Below are positions 10,239 to 21,155 of a stretch of DNA of 64,000 nt, in pieces. The translations under genes were made by a program, and so were the position numbers. This DNA comes from Adiantum capillus-veneris. Taxonomy: Eukaryota > Streptophyta > Polypodiopsida > Polypodiales > Pteridaceae. The stretch's first letter is position 1; each line of letters starts with the position of its first letter. Location: contig CM043960.1 of the NCBI GenBank assembly GCA_014529385.2, positions 37,766,781 through 37,830,780 on the forward strand, written 5' to 3'. The notes under the pieces were generated by a model that saw only the letters and a program-made list of their open reading frames with translations, was not told the DNA's origin and made no database searches.

Positions 10239-11662
10239 TGCATTGACAGATGTAGTGTGGGTTCTTTAGATTCATTCGATTCAAGCTTAGGACATGTTCG
10301 TTTTATGTGACCTTTAATGTGACAATGAAAACAACGACCTTCCTTAGAATACATGCTTTGTTCTTCCGAAGTGATGTAACCTCCTACAATTCCTTGTGCT
10401 ACCTTTTCATCTGGAGTAAGCTTAGGTGTAGCAGTTGTATTAGCCTTACCCTTAGATTCATTGGAAGAATTCTTTGATGAGAGATTGTTGGAAGATTGGT
10501 TAGAAGAGTTATCATTCTTACCATTCTTACCGTTCTGCGGGTTCTGAGAAGTTTGCGAGGTACTTGTGGAAGTCTTGTTTTCCTTAGGCTTTCCTTTGTT
10601 GTGCTTCATCTCGTGGGCGAGAGCAATTGCTACCGCTTTGTTGAGATCGATTGGATCGAGTACCTCCACATCATACTTGATATACTCGTCCAATCCGTAA
10701 AGAAATGCCTCCTTGCGCTTCGCATCTGATTTGCGTAATTGAGTGCCGAGCTGCAAAACCCGATTAGAGAAAGACATAACCGGCGTACCGTTTTGCTTGA
10801 GAGCTCGCAAATCGTCCTTTAGTCGTGCAAGGTACTGAGGTGGCATAAACCGCGCCTTGAGCTTGTCTTGGAAATCAGCCCAACTAAAAGAGAGGGGCGT
10901 GAGATCGTCGGCTGCCTCTAGGTGCGCGGCTAGTTGTGCCTCTTGCCAAGCCTGATACCAATTTATGGCATCACCGGCAAGGTACATAGTTGCCGTCAAA
11001 ACTTTGCTATTGCCTGTTTTCTTAGTTGTCGCAAAATAAGCATTAAATTGATGCAACCAAGAATGAATAACAGTAGCATCCATATTACCGTCATACTTAC
11101 TGAAAATCAACTTCTCTGTGACTGGATTGTGTGAATCCGCCTCGTGGCTTGCGCCACTTGACGAACTCCCACGATCTTTGGGTGATTCGGCCTTCGAGGC
11201 TAGGACTTGCGAAATAAACTCTTGTTGACGAATCTCCCTTTGAGCTTCTCGCTCGGCGTTCCTTTCTGCTTTTCGGTCTTTGCGTTTAATGCACTCGCGT
11301 TCGAGGGCAAGTCGCTGGTCTTCTTGTCTTGCGGCAATGGCAATGCGCTCACGTTCCTGAGCAAGGCGCTCACGTTCCTGAGCAAGTCGATGTTCTTCTT
11401 GTTGTACAGCAAGTTTGTCGCTTTGTTTTTCGTGCTCGCGGTCCTTGGCTTCTTGTGCACGGGTCTTTGCCGCTTGTTCTTCTTGTTGTCGTGTCATCAT
11501 GTCCAACATTGACTTGATCATCATCTCCATAGGAGTGAGGACAACTCGTGGCGTAGATGGCGAAGGGGGAGGGTCGGAAGGGGGAGGGTCGGAAAAATCT
11601 CCTGGTGGGGAAAATCCTTCGTCGCCTCTCTCATGCTCATCACCTGAATGCGAAGTATCCAT
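10235..11662 (-). CDS. Element D: intact Gag polyprotein
   Basis: A complete 475-codon Gag, the virus-like-particle protein that packages element RNA. The order is an acidic/proline-rich N-terminus (residues 1-45), a long Glu/Arg/Gln-rich coiled coil with repeated LAQERER units (about 55-160), and the plant Gag capsid domain with the INWYQAWQEA and RFMPPQYLARLKDDLRALKQ motifs (about 190-345). A Ser/Asn/Lys-rich linker and one CCHC zinc knuckle (CFHCHIKGHIKRTC, about 444-457) follow. No stop or frameshift interrupts it, unlike every chromovirus gag in the window. The ATG lies about 500 nt after the PBS. Its last bases overlap the protease-like ORF. Confidence 0.9.
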   Translation of the reverse strand: MDTSHSGDEHERGDEGFSPPGDFSDPPPSDPPPSPSTPRVVLTPMEMMIKSMLDMMTRQQEEQAAKTRAQEAKDREHEKQSDKLAVQQEEHRLAQERERLAQERERIAIAARQEDQRLALERECIKRKDRKAERNAEREAQREIRQQEFISQVLASKAESPKDRGSSSSGASHEADSHNPVTEKLIFSKYDGNMDATVIHSWLHQFNAYFATTKKTGNSKVLTATMYLAGDAINWYQAWQEAQLAAHLEAADDLTPLSFSWADFQDKLKARFMPPQYLARLKDDLRALKQNGTPVMSFSNRVLQLGTQLRKSDAKRKEAFLYGLDEYIKYDVEVLDPIDLNKAVAIALAHEMKHNKGKPKENKTSTSTSQTSQNPQNGKNGKNDNSSNQSSNNLSSKNSSNESKGKANTTATPKLTPDEKVAQGIVGGYITSEEQSMYSKEGRCFHCHIKGHIKRTCPKLESNESKEPTLHLSMQ

Positions 11663-12157
11663 GCCGCTTCAGGTGACGACCATGCACTGGAATCTGTGGT
11701 TCTTGTGGGTTCTTGTGTTCTTAAGTCCACGAGGGACTTGGGTTCTTAAGTTCACGAGGAACTTGGGTTCTTGAGGTCCTTGATTCGTGAGAATCTAGGG
11801 TTCTTGAGGTGTTCTTTCGCTTGCAAATCGCGTTGGAGAAGGATCTTCTCTTCACCCGAGTTCTACCCTTTTCTGCAGGCGCACCCCTGGCGGCCTTGCG
11901 CTCACACCAAGGTTGCTTTTTCCCACCTCACGTCGATTGGCCTGCCGCTAAGTGCACGGTCCGTCCCCAATGAGTGAAAAGAGACACAAAGGGAGGTTGA
12001 CAAGCCCTTCTTTCTTGGGATTCCTGTCACTCTTCAACAAAACACAATTAGGAATCGCCACGCCCAAGTAAACTTGGGTTCGTGCGATCACAAGAAGCAG
12101 AAAAATTCTTGTGGTTCTTGTGGTTCTTTCCTTGAGTAATGCAGAACACTTCCAAAG

Positions 12158-12169
12158 CTCTGATACCAA
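12158..12169 (-). other. Primer-binding site of element D
   Basis: The minus strand reads TGGTATCAGAGC one base from the LTR edge. It is complementary to the 3' end of plant initiator-Met tRNA. Confidence 0.85.
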
Positions 12170-13367
12170 TGTTAGGTACAGCGAAATGAATGTTGTATTT
12201 TCTCAAGATTAGTGATCTTTACCGCTCAAGGTTCCTTTTAGTTCTTATGGAAAGAGAGAGCTTTCCTTCTGGTGGAGAGTGCTATGATCACGAACAAAGT
12301 GAGTGGATTGTGCGTGCAAGTGAATGAGACTGAGAGAAGCAGAGAGAAGAGATACGACACCAAGGGGTTGTAAAACCCTCCTCCGAAGGCCCCACTCTCG
12401 TCGGCGAGAGTGGTCTATTTGATTGTGCAAATGCGTACAAATGCTAATGCCATGGACTATGCCGATGATGATGAAGACGGTGACAACTTAGGCTGAATCT
12501 GGGGTCTTCTTTGTGGCTGAAATGGGACTGTTTTTGTCGGCTGAATTCTGGATAAAAACGCTGAAGATGATCTGTGTTTCTGTTGTGGGTTCAAGGCTGA
12601 AATTCTGAGAATAAAACGCTGCCCTTTCTCTGTAGTTTAGGCTGTGTTTGGGGTGTCGACAGGCTGCTGAAAACGCTGCCACACAGCAGGTTTGTAAGGG
12701 CTGCAATTCACTGTAAAAGCTGCTCCAGAAAACGCTGCAAAGAACTGGGACTTGCTGGCGTTAGTGGCTGGAAAAACGCTGGCCTGAATTGGGGCAAAAA
12801 CGCTGGCGATCCTGGCTATGGTGGAAACGCTAGGCAGCACCAAGTATGGCGATGGCTATCGGGTAAACACCGGCGAGGAGAAGGTGCTCTATGATGCAAA
12901 ACGCTATGCTTGATGGTTGGGGCCTCGCCAAGGGAATGGGGAGGTTCTTGCTGAGAGGGAGGGAACACCTGCTGCTTGGGGAAGCCTGTTGTGCTCTCTG
13001 CTCATCTGCCCATTTGTGCTAACTTGGGTTTGCTTATAAATTAACTTACCCAATTTGCCCTACTGACTACCCAACAAAAGTCACTTAATAAATAAGTGAA
13101 AAATGTCAAAAATAGGGAAAATGGAATAAAGTCACTTGAAAAATCCCCCTAACTGATGCTAATGGATTCTGATGGGAATTCTGATGGTCATGCTGTGTGC
13201 AACTGGAGGATATGCATCTATACTAAGTGACTGGGCATGCACGGTCTACGAATAGACTCACAAAAGTGCCAAATCACTGCTAATCTAACTTGACTGGACT
13301 TTGACGGAAACCCTGCTATGGTGTAGTTTGTCCACGGACACATAGGGTTGGGATGTGTCACATGACA
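12170..13367 (-). repeat. Element D 5' LTR
   Basis: Upstream LTR, partner of 7365-8561. On the minus strand it begins TGTCATGTGACACATCCC and ends CCTAACA next to the PBS. The right-hand flank tagtt is the target duplication. Confidence 0.9.
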
Positions 13368-13818
13368 TAGTTAGAACCTTTTCCCTCAACGATTGTGTAA
13401 CGCACAACCTCGTTTTCTTCACCAAGTAGCTATCCCGTATGGAATATCCTGCTACTACCTCTCCATTCTGTATTCGACTGAATACATCTGAAAAATCTGG
13501 ATCTGTGGCGTACTGATCGACCATGTCCTCGAAGCTTCTATGATGGATCGCGAAAATAGCCAAGACTAACGGCTTTCGGGACAAAGCATCTGCCACCAAT
13601 TTCCTCTGTCCCTGCACATGGAGAATCTGGAAGTGAAACTGTGACAAGATGTTAGCCCACCGCATCTGCTTTTCCGATAGTTGCTTCTGTGATAAGAAGT
13701 AGCGTAAACTCTGATGATCAGTGAAGACTGTAAAATCGGCTCCGAGTAGGTAATGTCGCCACTGAGTAAGAGCATGGATAACCGCCAAAAGCACTTTCTC
13801 ATAAATACGTGCTGTCAA
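13368..13818 (-). pseudogene. Element C: RNase H domain
   Basis: This is the middle of element C's pol. The frame reads ARIYEKVLLAVIHALTQWRHYLLG, then the RNase H active-site region FTVFTDHQSLRYFL, then VADALSRKP, and ends toward the integrase N-terminus (LREKVLTM). It lies between element E (13819) and element D (13367). It is continuous in order with 32071 on its upstream side and 7364 on its downstream side. Confidence 0.85.
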
Positions 13819-13848
13819 TGTCACAAACTAGTGATGTGGCACAATCCT

Positions 13849-15185
13849 TGTCACGTGACACAGCCAAAACCCTATGTGTCCGTGGACAAGCTACAGCATG
13901 ACCAGGGTTCAGTCAGTCCAGTCAGCCTAGATTAGAAGTGATCTGGCACTTTTGTGAGTCTATTCGTAGACCGTGCATGCCCAGATTACTTAGTATAGAT
14001 GCATATCCTCTGGTTGCACACAACATGATCATAAGCATTCCCATCAGAATCCATCAGAATCCTTCAGGGGAATTTTTCAGTGCATTTAGCCTATTTTCCC
14101 TATTTTTGACATTTTTCACTTATTATTTTTAAGTGACTTTTGTTGGAAAGTAGGTAGGGCAAATTGAGTAAGTTTGTATCTAAGCAAACCTAGACTAGCA
14201 CTAATTGGCAGAAGAGGCAGCAGGAGCACCTTGCTCAACAGGCAACTTCTCAGCAAGAACCCCCCGGCAAGAGACTTAGCGTTTTTAGCCAAGGACAACC
14301 AGCGTTTTCTCCATTGCAGATCAGCCCCAGCGTTTTGCATTGCAGACCAACCCGGCGACAGCAAAGCACAGTAGAAGCCTAGCGTTTTTGCAGAAGCACA
14401 GAATTCAGCCCTGGCGTTTTTGATTTGCAGACCAACCTCAGCGTTTTGCAGATTACTGCGATGGAACCTCAAGCAACACCAGCGTTTTCAGTTTTCAGCC
14501 TTCAGACATTGCAGAAGAACCCCCGAACCTCGCAGATCTCACCTTCCCGCAGCAGTTCCTCGCCGCACGGTCAGTTTCCGCAAGGTTTACAATTTCAGCC
14601 TGGAAAACGCAGATTTCAGCATCTGCGTTTTCAGCACGTCGTCGTTGCATCGTCGTCATCGACATAGAGTCAGAATTCAGTAGATAAAGATTTGCAGATT
14701 TCAGCCCTTAGAGTTTTCAGATTTCAGCCCGTCTCGTCGTCGTCCTCATCGTCATTGACATCGTCGGCAAGTCCAAGCATTGTAGAGATTTGTGCAATCA
14801 TAAGTAGACAACTCTCGCCATAGAGAGTGGGGCCTTCGGAGGAGGGTTTTACAACGTCTTTGGTGTCGTATTCTCTTCTCTATCTCTCAGTCTCATACAC
14901 TTTCATGCACAGTGTCCATTCACTTTGTTTGTGTCCATTGCACTGTCGCCATAGAGAGTGGGGCCTTCGGAGGAGGGTTTTACGTCTCTGGTGTCATATT
15001 CTCTTCTCTATCTCTCAGTCTCATACACTTTCATGCACAGTGTCCATTCACTTTGTTTGAGTCCATTGCACTCTCTCATTAAGAACGGAAGGCTCTACCT
15101 TCCATAAGAATAAAAGGAACCTTGAGCACAATTCGGAGCACTCATTTTGAGCAAAGCGCAAACATTCATTCCGCTGCACCTTACA
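13849..15185 (+). repeat. D-family solo LTR inside the E 5' LTR
   Basis: Diverged copy of the element D LTR, here in plus orientation. It starts TGTCACGTGACAC and ends CACCTTACA. It lies between atcct (13844-13848) and accct (15186-15190), a one-mismatch target duplication. The matching site in the other E LTR has no insert. It also has an internal near-repeat: about 14815-14935 and 14945-15065 both carry the 'agtggggccttcggaggagg' stretch. No internal element coding follows, so it formed by LTR-LTR recombination. Confidence 0.8.
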
Positions 15186-15653
15186 ACCCTAGACACACCC
15201 CATCAAGTGGGTAGCAGACCGGACACACCCAGGCAATTGTATGGCATCTCCGCGATTTGCTGCGGGAAAAGTGGAAAAGCAGGTTAACATGGCAGTGCGT
15301 ACGGCATGCTGTATGGAAGCTGCTTTTTGTGTAGCTGAACTCTACGCAGTGCTTTGGAGAGGCTTTTTGGATTATTTGCTTTATTTTTTTTGAAGAGCTT
15401 TTTACTGAAAGCTTTTGGGGCTCTGCTTTTGGGCATCCCTTGTAAACAAATAAATAAGTGGGTTGGGCTCCCACTGTGCAGGGCATCTGGACGCAGAGTC
15501 TGAGAGGGAGACCCCTCCCACTCCTTGTACTTTGAGTTACAAGATTAATACAAAAAGAAATACGAAAAGGGGCGCCAGTCTTTGGGGCCAATATCTCTAG
15601 GCACAAAACTCCACCGGGCCGTTTCGAATCAATTGTGAACTGTGAACTGTTTT

Positions 15654-15994
15654 CATAGCAGCTACGGTACGAGACGAGACGTTTTATACGTGGTGTACAA
15701 TACGCATACTAGACGTATTTTTGAGTATAAAAAATAAAATACGTCCACCTTTTTTAGATATGATACTTTAATAAGGACAAATGAAGCGGTTCATGGACCT
15801 CGTCAATGACTCTTCAATATTTAACCATAGCATACATAAACAAGTACCATGAAGCTTTAGAACACAATTGATCAACTACGAAAAGACATAGTTTTGAGCA
15901 AAAAAACGTTTAGAAAACGCTATGAGACGTATTGTACGTTTCAATATGGGACGTCGTGTATTCTAAATAAAATACGCGTATTTTAGCTGCTATG
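15654..15994. mobile_element. MITE with CATAGCAGCTA termini, hAT-like
   Basis: A 341-bp insertion with perfect 11-bp terminal inverted repeats (catagcagcta at the left end, tagctgctatg at the right end). The flanking 8-bp duplication has one mismatch, actgtttt (15646-15653) and attgtttt (15995-16002). The empty site is visible in the E 3' LTR. An 8-bp duplication is typical of hAT transposases. The AT-rich interior has no ORF. Both halves carry tacgcgta-like motifs. Confidence 0.85.
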
Positions 15995-16063
15995 ATTGTT
16001 TTGAAGTGGATCTCTGCTGTGTCGCGGTAGAATCTTGACTTGGAGTGTCCAAGTTTCTTACAG

Positions 16064-16075
16064 TGGAATCAGAGT
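16064..16075 (+). other. Decayed primer-binding site of element E
   Basis: Reads TGGAATCAGAGT, two changes from the TGGTATCAGAGC found in the other elements. It lies one base after the LTR. Confidence 0.75.
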
Positions 16076-16126
16076 ACGATCGATTTCTATTCTACTGGGA
16101 AATCGGATCCTTTTCTTGCGACACTC

Positions 16127-17502
16127 ATGGATTCAAACAGAGATCAATCAACTTTCTCTGCATCTGGGGATGCAGGAAGAGATCACAAAGAAGATTCTTA
16201 CTAGGAGTACGGCCGCCTCGGCTTACTCAGGCGGAGATTGAAGAGATGGAGCCTCGACAATTGGTTGACGATGCGACAAAGATGATGATCAACCTTGCGA
16301 AGGATCCGAAATTTGCAAATTTTTTGACTCAGACATCCTTCGACGAAGTGCATTCTTAGTGGCGTAAGGCCACAAAACCACCCCTCAAACTGGCACTCAA
16401 GAAACCTCCTACTCCGAGGATGTTTATAGAGCAAGAATTAGAAGAGGTGGTTGATACACGGATTACCCAGCTTTTTGACGCAACCAACAAAGCCAAAAAG
16501 CACGACAAAAAGCAGAAGAAAGGAACTGACTTCCCGGGTTATTTGGGTCGTCAATCTACTTTTGCTTCGACAAGAAAGCAGAAGAAGCATGTCAGATTTG
16601 AAGGAGTATCCAGTTCTTCTTCTGACAGTTCTTCTAGCTCTTCTGACTCGAGCGAAGAAGACAGGAAAGGGAAAAAGCGAAGCAAAAAGCAAAGCTTTGG
16701 AAAGGGCAAGAAAAAGTCAAAGAAGCCTAAGGTGCGCCCAGTTCTGACAGTTCTATAAAGGACTCGTCTTCAGATAGTTCGGACTCCGATGACCACAGAT
16801 TTTATGCAAAGAAGAAGAATTTCTATAAAGCCAACTAGTATGATTTTCTGGAGGATAAAAGCAAGAAAGTTCGAGAATTTAAAGAAGGTGGATAGTCAAT
16901 TAAATTTGACACTTTTTTTGGATTCCGAGATGCTTCGAGGGCTTTGGCCTTCATACAGCAGTTTGATATAGCTTTCTCTGGAGGACATTACTCAGTGCAT
17001 TCCAAGATTTAGAGGGCTAGCTCTTACTTCAAGGGAAATGCTCGAACATGGTGGTCCACTCTGCTATTGAACAAGAAAGTGCCAGTTAAATGGCTGAAAT
17101 TTAAAAGGCTTTTTATTTCTTCTTGGTTGACTCGGGAGTACGAACGCGACATACGAACTGCTTGGAACCATCTTTGAATGACCAAGAAAGATACCTTTGG
17201 ACACATATTGCGAGAGATTTTGGAGCTCTTTTCTACCCGCTTCTTCATTTAAGAAGATCTCGTTTAAAGAACATATTGAGCGGTTTACCTTGGAACTTCC
17301 TACGGAGATCTGAGATCATTGCTTAGAGCAAAAGTCAGATTCTATTCAAGAGCTGATGAGTCATGCTAAACGGGGCTTTGCCATACACGCAGGCTGTTTG
17401 ACTTACCCCACAGATGAGATCATGACGCAGAAAAAAGAACAAACTTCTAAAAATGAGAGTAGAAAGAAGAAGAGCCGGCAAGATCAGAAAGATAAGGATG
17501 CA
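16127..17502 (+). pseudogene. Element E: gag
   Basis: Chromovirus Gag coding broken by stops. It starts with MDSNRDQST near 16127. Recognisable blocks in order are QAEIEEMEPRQLVDDATKMM (16045-16359 frame), a Lys-rich DFPGYLGRQSTF block with a Ser tract and SDSSEEDRKGKK (16420-16758), the capsid region with FKEGG, TWWSTLL and EYERDIRTAWNHL (16850-17190), and the C-terminal SHAKRGFAIH region (17350-17400). It stops at 17502 where element G's LTR begins, before the zinc knuckle. Confidence 0.8.
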
Positions 17503-17974
17503 CGTTCATAAATCAGTGACGTGGCAGCCATTTGGGGTAGGAGAAACCACACACACACACACAGCCCAGGTGATGTGTCAGGCATGGCCCTGGACATGGG
17601 GAGCAGCAGAGCAAAGCGCACACACACACCTTCTCCCTGGTTGGCTGGTCCCGGAATTTACGCTGTAAATGCTGACGTGGCACTGTCGTACGGACCCCCG
17701 CAATTTGTGGTGCAAAATCCGGCGGAATTCTCGGGATGCAGACGTGGCAGAAAGCGTACGGAAATTCCTACGCTGGCAGCTTTTGGCTACGCAAAGCATA
17801 AGAGAAAGAGAGACAGAGCTTTTGATAAAATTGCTTTATTTTTTATGAAGCTTTTGATTTTCAGCTTTTGGGGCTCTGCTTTTGGCATCCCTTGTAAACC
17901 TTTATAAGTGTGGGTAGGGCTCCCACTCTGGAGAGCATCTGGATGCAGAGTCTGAGAGTGAGACTCTCCCACTC
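17503..17974 (+). repeat. Element G 5' LTR, first part
   Basis: Starts with a damaged TGTCACAAATCAG and carries a (CA)n tract and several gtacggac/gacgtggcag motifs also found in H's U3. It includes the TATA-like TTTATAAGT stretch near 17910. It breaks at cactc (17970-17974) where element F is inserted, and continues at 24752. Confidence 0.75.
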
Positions 17975-18512
17975 TGTAACAGACTTGGACACTCCAAGTC
18001 AAGAATCAACCGCGACAGCACCAAATAACCACTTCAAAACAACTTACAGATCACAATAGATTTGCACTGGCCCGGCGGAGTTCCGTGCCTAGAGATATTG
18101 GCCCCAAAGACTGGGGCCCCTTTCGGTATTTCTTTTTATATTAATCAGATCAAAGTACAAGAGTGTGGCTAGGGTTTCACTCTCAGACTCTACGTCCAAA
18201 TCCTCTGAGAAGTGAAGCCCTCTCCACATATTTAAAGGTACAAGGGATGCCCAAAAGCAGAGCCCCAAAAGCTTTTAAAATAAAAAGCATAAGAGCTCAA
18301 AAGCTCTTCTCTCTCATGTTCTCCTTTTTTTTGTTAAAAAAAAAGCATTCTCTTCAAAAGCGAAATTCGCGTCGCTCATCATTTTTTTTTTCTTCAGCCT
18401 CCGCGATTTCCGGAAAATAGGGTTTCTAGCAGAAATTAGGGTTTGCAGGATTTTTAGGGTTTCTGGCAGAAATTAGGGTTTTTGCTATCCGCCACGTCAT
18501 CACTTTGTGACG
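17975..18512 (-). repeat. Element F 3' LTR
   Basis: Plus-strand ends are TGTAACAGACTTGG and CACTTTGTGACG. It matches 23946-24484 with scattered changes. The conserved LTR core is near 18108-18135. Confidence 0.9.
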
Positions 18513-19110
18513 TACCCCCCTCTTGAAAGCATTGTAATCGACCGCGATTACGCCTGCAAAACCGACAAAAGCCATAAACCGTCTTAGCAGACACTGATTG
18601 TTAGTACCTACGTACTAGGAACACACATCTAGCACATGTTCAAAATCGACAGTCACATCACAGGACATCACCAGACATCACAGGACATCACATGACATTC
18701 AACATTCATTCGGACCTTAGACCATGATTTATCGGCAATGTAGCTAGCAATCACATCTAGGTCCAATCGAGACCTCAACGATGTCCAATTGACTAACCCC
18801 TATTGCAACCATGTCTATTCGAGATCAATCAGACCAAAATGCTGCAGTCATTTCGTCTATTAGTTCCTGCACTCAAAAGAAGTGAAGAAACAAATCGGTA
18901 TCATTATCAGGAATTCCATTTCATAAAATCATCCAGCAGAATACTGTCAGCTCTCAGTATCCCTGAAGCTCAATGAGACATCAGTGACTTTAGGATCAAA
19001 ATCAAGGCATCTGTTGACAAAGGAGTGGAGTGACTCCCCTCTTGTGCATCCCACTGCACCAGATCTCCGGCCAAGATGAATTCTGGGTTCCATTTGGAGT
19101 AGACTATGCT
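18513..19110 (-). other. Element F PPT and 3' untranslated region
   Basis: The polypurine tract lies at 18513-18530 (minus strand GCTTTCAAGAGGGGGGTA). The rest is non-coding. Around 18710-18830 it contains a block (minus strand: TTGCAATAGGGGTTAG, GATGTGATTGCTAGC, ATCATGGTCT) that also occurs upstream of the 3' LTR in E (31200-31310) and twice in M (57015-57249). A cluster of 'catcacaggacatcac'-like repeats lies at 18655-18700. Confidence 0.7.
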
Positions 19111-19112
19111 AA

Positions 19113-19930
19113 ACCAAAAGCATCGAGGTAAAGTTTCACAATCTGAGGAGTATCTGCTAGGTCCTCCTCCCCATCCACCTCGCATCAAGTGCAGGATAAT
19201 TCTTGAACTTAACCAAGAACCGCCTTTGGACTTTACCCTTATTCTTCGTATCCTTATGTGCCAAAATCTGTTCAGGAACAAGGATCTCCTCGTTTTCTTC
19301 CACTTCGGGTTGTTCATCAGGCTCCCCATCATTAGGCACATCACCTTTAAAAGGTTTCAAGAGACTCACATGAAATGCATTGTGAATCCTCCAAGTATCT
19401 CCTCCAAGTATCTGGCAGTTTTAGTCGGAAGGAGACTTCATTTATCTTTTCAGTAATCTGGAAAGGGCCGTAGTATCGCATACTAAGCTTTGGAAAAAGC
19501 CTCTCCTTTCCCTCTTTCTTTCGTAGGCGTGCCTTCTCAAAACGTAAGAGCACCCAATCATCCTCCTTCAATTTCATGTTGCGACGATGGCGATCCGCTG
19601 CCTTTTTCTGTTGTTCTTGAGACTTCTGCAAAGTCTCGCGAACCTTGGCAAAAGCCGTATCCAGATCTTGCGTATATTCATCCGCTTCAAAGATCTTATC
19701 TTTCGTGCTCAGGAAGGGTGGAACCTTCGCAGCACCTTCAACAATCTCAAATGGCGCCTTCCCCGTCGACGAGTGTATCGTGTTATTGTAGGCAAATTCC
19801 ACCAAAGGTAAATATCTTTCCCATTGAGTCTTCTGATCTGAGATTTAAGACTTCAATAAATCTAGAACCACTGAATTGGCAATCTCGGATTGCCCGTTAG
19901 TCTGCGGGTGGAACAATAACGAGAACTGCA
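19113..19930 (-). pseudogene. Element F: integrase C-terminus and chromodomain
   Basis: The frame 19347-19805 holds the region after the integrase catalytic Glu (VEFAYNNTIHSSTGKAPFEIV, then [16 protein letters not shown] and the MRYYGPFQI block). The frame 19157-19369 holds the linker and chromodomain (EEILVPEQILAHKD, FLVKFKNYPALDARW). A chromodomain at the Pol C-terminus binds histone marks and directs integration into heterochromatin. It places F among the chromoviruses. A frameshift near 19390 (a duplicated 'ctccaagtatct') separates the two parts. A TAA at about 19846 interrupts integrase upstream. Confidence 0.85.
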
Positions 19931-19949
19931 ACCGCGTGCCAATGTTCTC

Positions 19950-21155
19950 CTAAATTGCCTTCCAAAACAAACTCGTAAATCTGGGGTCTCTGTCGGAGAC
20001 AATTGTCTCAGGCATGCCATGTAATCTGAAAATCTGGGCCACAAATAGTCTCGCTAAGTGATCCGGCTTGACTGTTTTCTTCACTGGAATGAAATGAGCA
20101 TGTTTGCTAAATCTGTCAATAACAGTCCAGATACCATCGTGACTACTCTGTGTTCTTGGGAGATCAAAAATGAAATCCATCACTATACTTTCTCGAGGGC
20201 GGGTGGGTATGGGTAAAGGCTGTAACAATCCCTGTGCTTTATGCCTGTCAAACTTGACCTTTTGGCATACCAAGCAACTGCGCACAAACTCTTCCACGTC
20301 TTTCTTGAGTCTTGGCCAAAAGAAATATCTCTCTACCTCTTTCATGGTGGTAGCAATGCCGCGGTGACCTGTAAAAGGTGGACAGTGGCATTCAGTCATA
20401 ACCTTCTCCCTCAACGGCTGTGTAACGCACAACATATTCTTTTTCATCAAGTAGCCTTCTCGAAGGGAGTATCCAGCTACTGTCTCCCCATCCGGTAGCC
20501 GTGTGAAAATATATGCAAAATCTGTATCTGTGACATATTGATCGACCATATCCTCGAAGCTCCTATGATGTATCGCGGAAATAGCCAGAACCAACGGTTT
20601 TCGAGACGAATCATCTGCCACCACATTCTTTTGTCCGTGCACATGGACAATCTGGAAGTGGAACTCTGACAAGATGTTCGCCCACCGCATCTCCTTTTCC
20701 GAAAGCTGCTTTTGTGACAAGAAGTAGCGCAAACTCTGATGCTCTGTAAAGACAGTGAAATCCGCTCTGAGTAGGTAATGCCGCCATTGAGTAAGAGCAT
20801 GGATAACCGCCAAAAGCTCTTTCTCATAAATTTGTGCTGTCATCTCCGGCCTAGAGAACAAACGGCTCTCGTAAGCTATGACATGGCCTTCTTGCATCAA
20901 GACCGCACCCAGACTACGACCACAAGCATCACAATATACTTCGAATGACTTTTGCAAGTCCGGCAAAGTCAAAATAGGTCCCGTAGTCAATTTCTCTTTC
21001 AAGGTCTGAAAGGCAGCCACCTCTGTGGATTGCCACGAGAAAGGTACTCCTTTCTGTATCAAGATATGCACAAGGGGAAGCAACCTCTGCAATCTTTCGT
21101 ATGAACCGCCTGTAGTACGAACATAGTCCCAAGAAGCTTCTAACTTCATGGACAT
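19950..21155 (-). pseudogene. Element F: RNase H and integrase core
   Basis: A 401-codon open frame, the longest pol segment in the nest. Residues about 20-200 are the RT connection and RNase H (KSFEVYCDACGRSLGAVL, EKELLAVIHALTQWRHYLL, FTVFTEHQSLRYFL). The usual VADALSRK reads VADDSSRK. Next come the integrase zinc finger (HCPPFTGHRG ... CLVCQKVK) and the first two residues of the catalytic triad, Asp in MDFIFDLP and Asp in VSDRDPRF. The third, Glu, lies in the next frame (19870-19930). It joins DNA copies of the element to the host chromosome. Confidence 0.85.

Larger units (their letters stand above)
7365..13367 (-). mobile_element. Element D: complete pol-less LTR retrotransposon
   Basis: A 6003-bp element with two near-identical 1.2-kb LTRs (7365-8561 and 12170-13367), a PBS (12158-12169) and a polypurine tract (8562-8577). 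The target duplication is tggtt (7360-7364) / tagtt (13368-13372), one base apart. The LTRs differ at about a dozen sites by eye, about 1 percent, so the insertion is young. Inside are an intact gag, a protease-like ORF and further coding of unknown function. Reverse transcriptase, RNase H and integrase are absent. It must therefore use enzymes from an autonomous relative. It splits element C between RNase H and integrase. Confidence 0.85.
13819..16062 (+). repeat. Element E 5' LTR with two insertions
   Basis: It begins TGTCACAAACTAG and ends TTCTTACA, next to the PBS at 16064. Without the solo LTR (13849-15185) and the MITE (15654-15994) it aligns along its length with the 3' LTR at 31494-32070. 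One difference is a short stretch near 15232 that is present only in the 3' copy. The conserved LTR core is at about 15558-15580. Confidence 0.8.

Noticed and set aside
10934-11774. Plus-strand frames of 62-119 codons opposite the D gag
   Set aside because: They are antisense shadows of the Glu/Arg/Gln-rich coiled-coil codons and have no domain of their own.
14815-15065. Two near-identical 130-bp stretches as a CRISPR or satellite start
   Set aside because: Only two copies, directly adjacent, inside a solo LTR. It is a simple tandem duplication.
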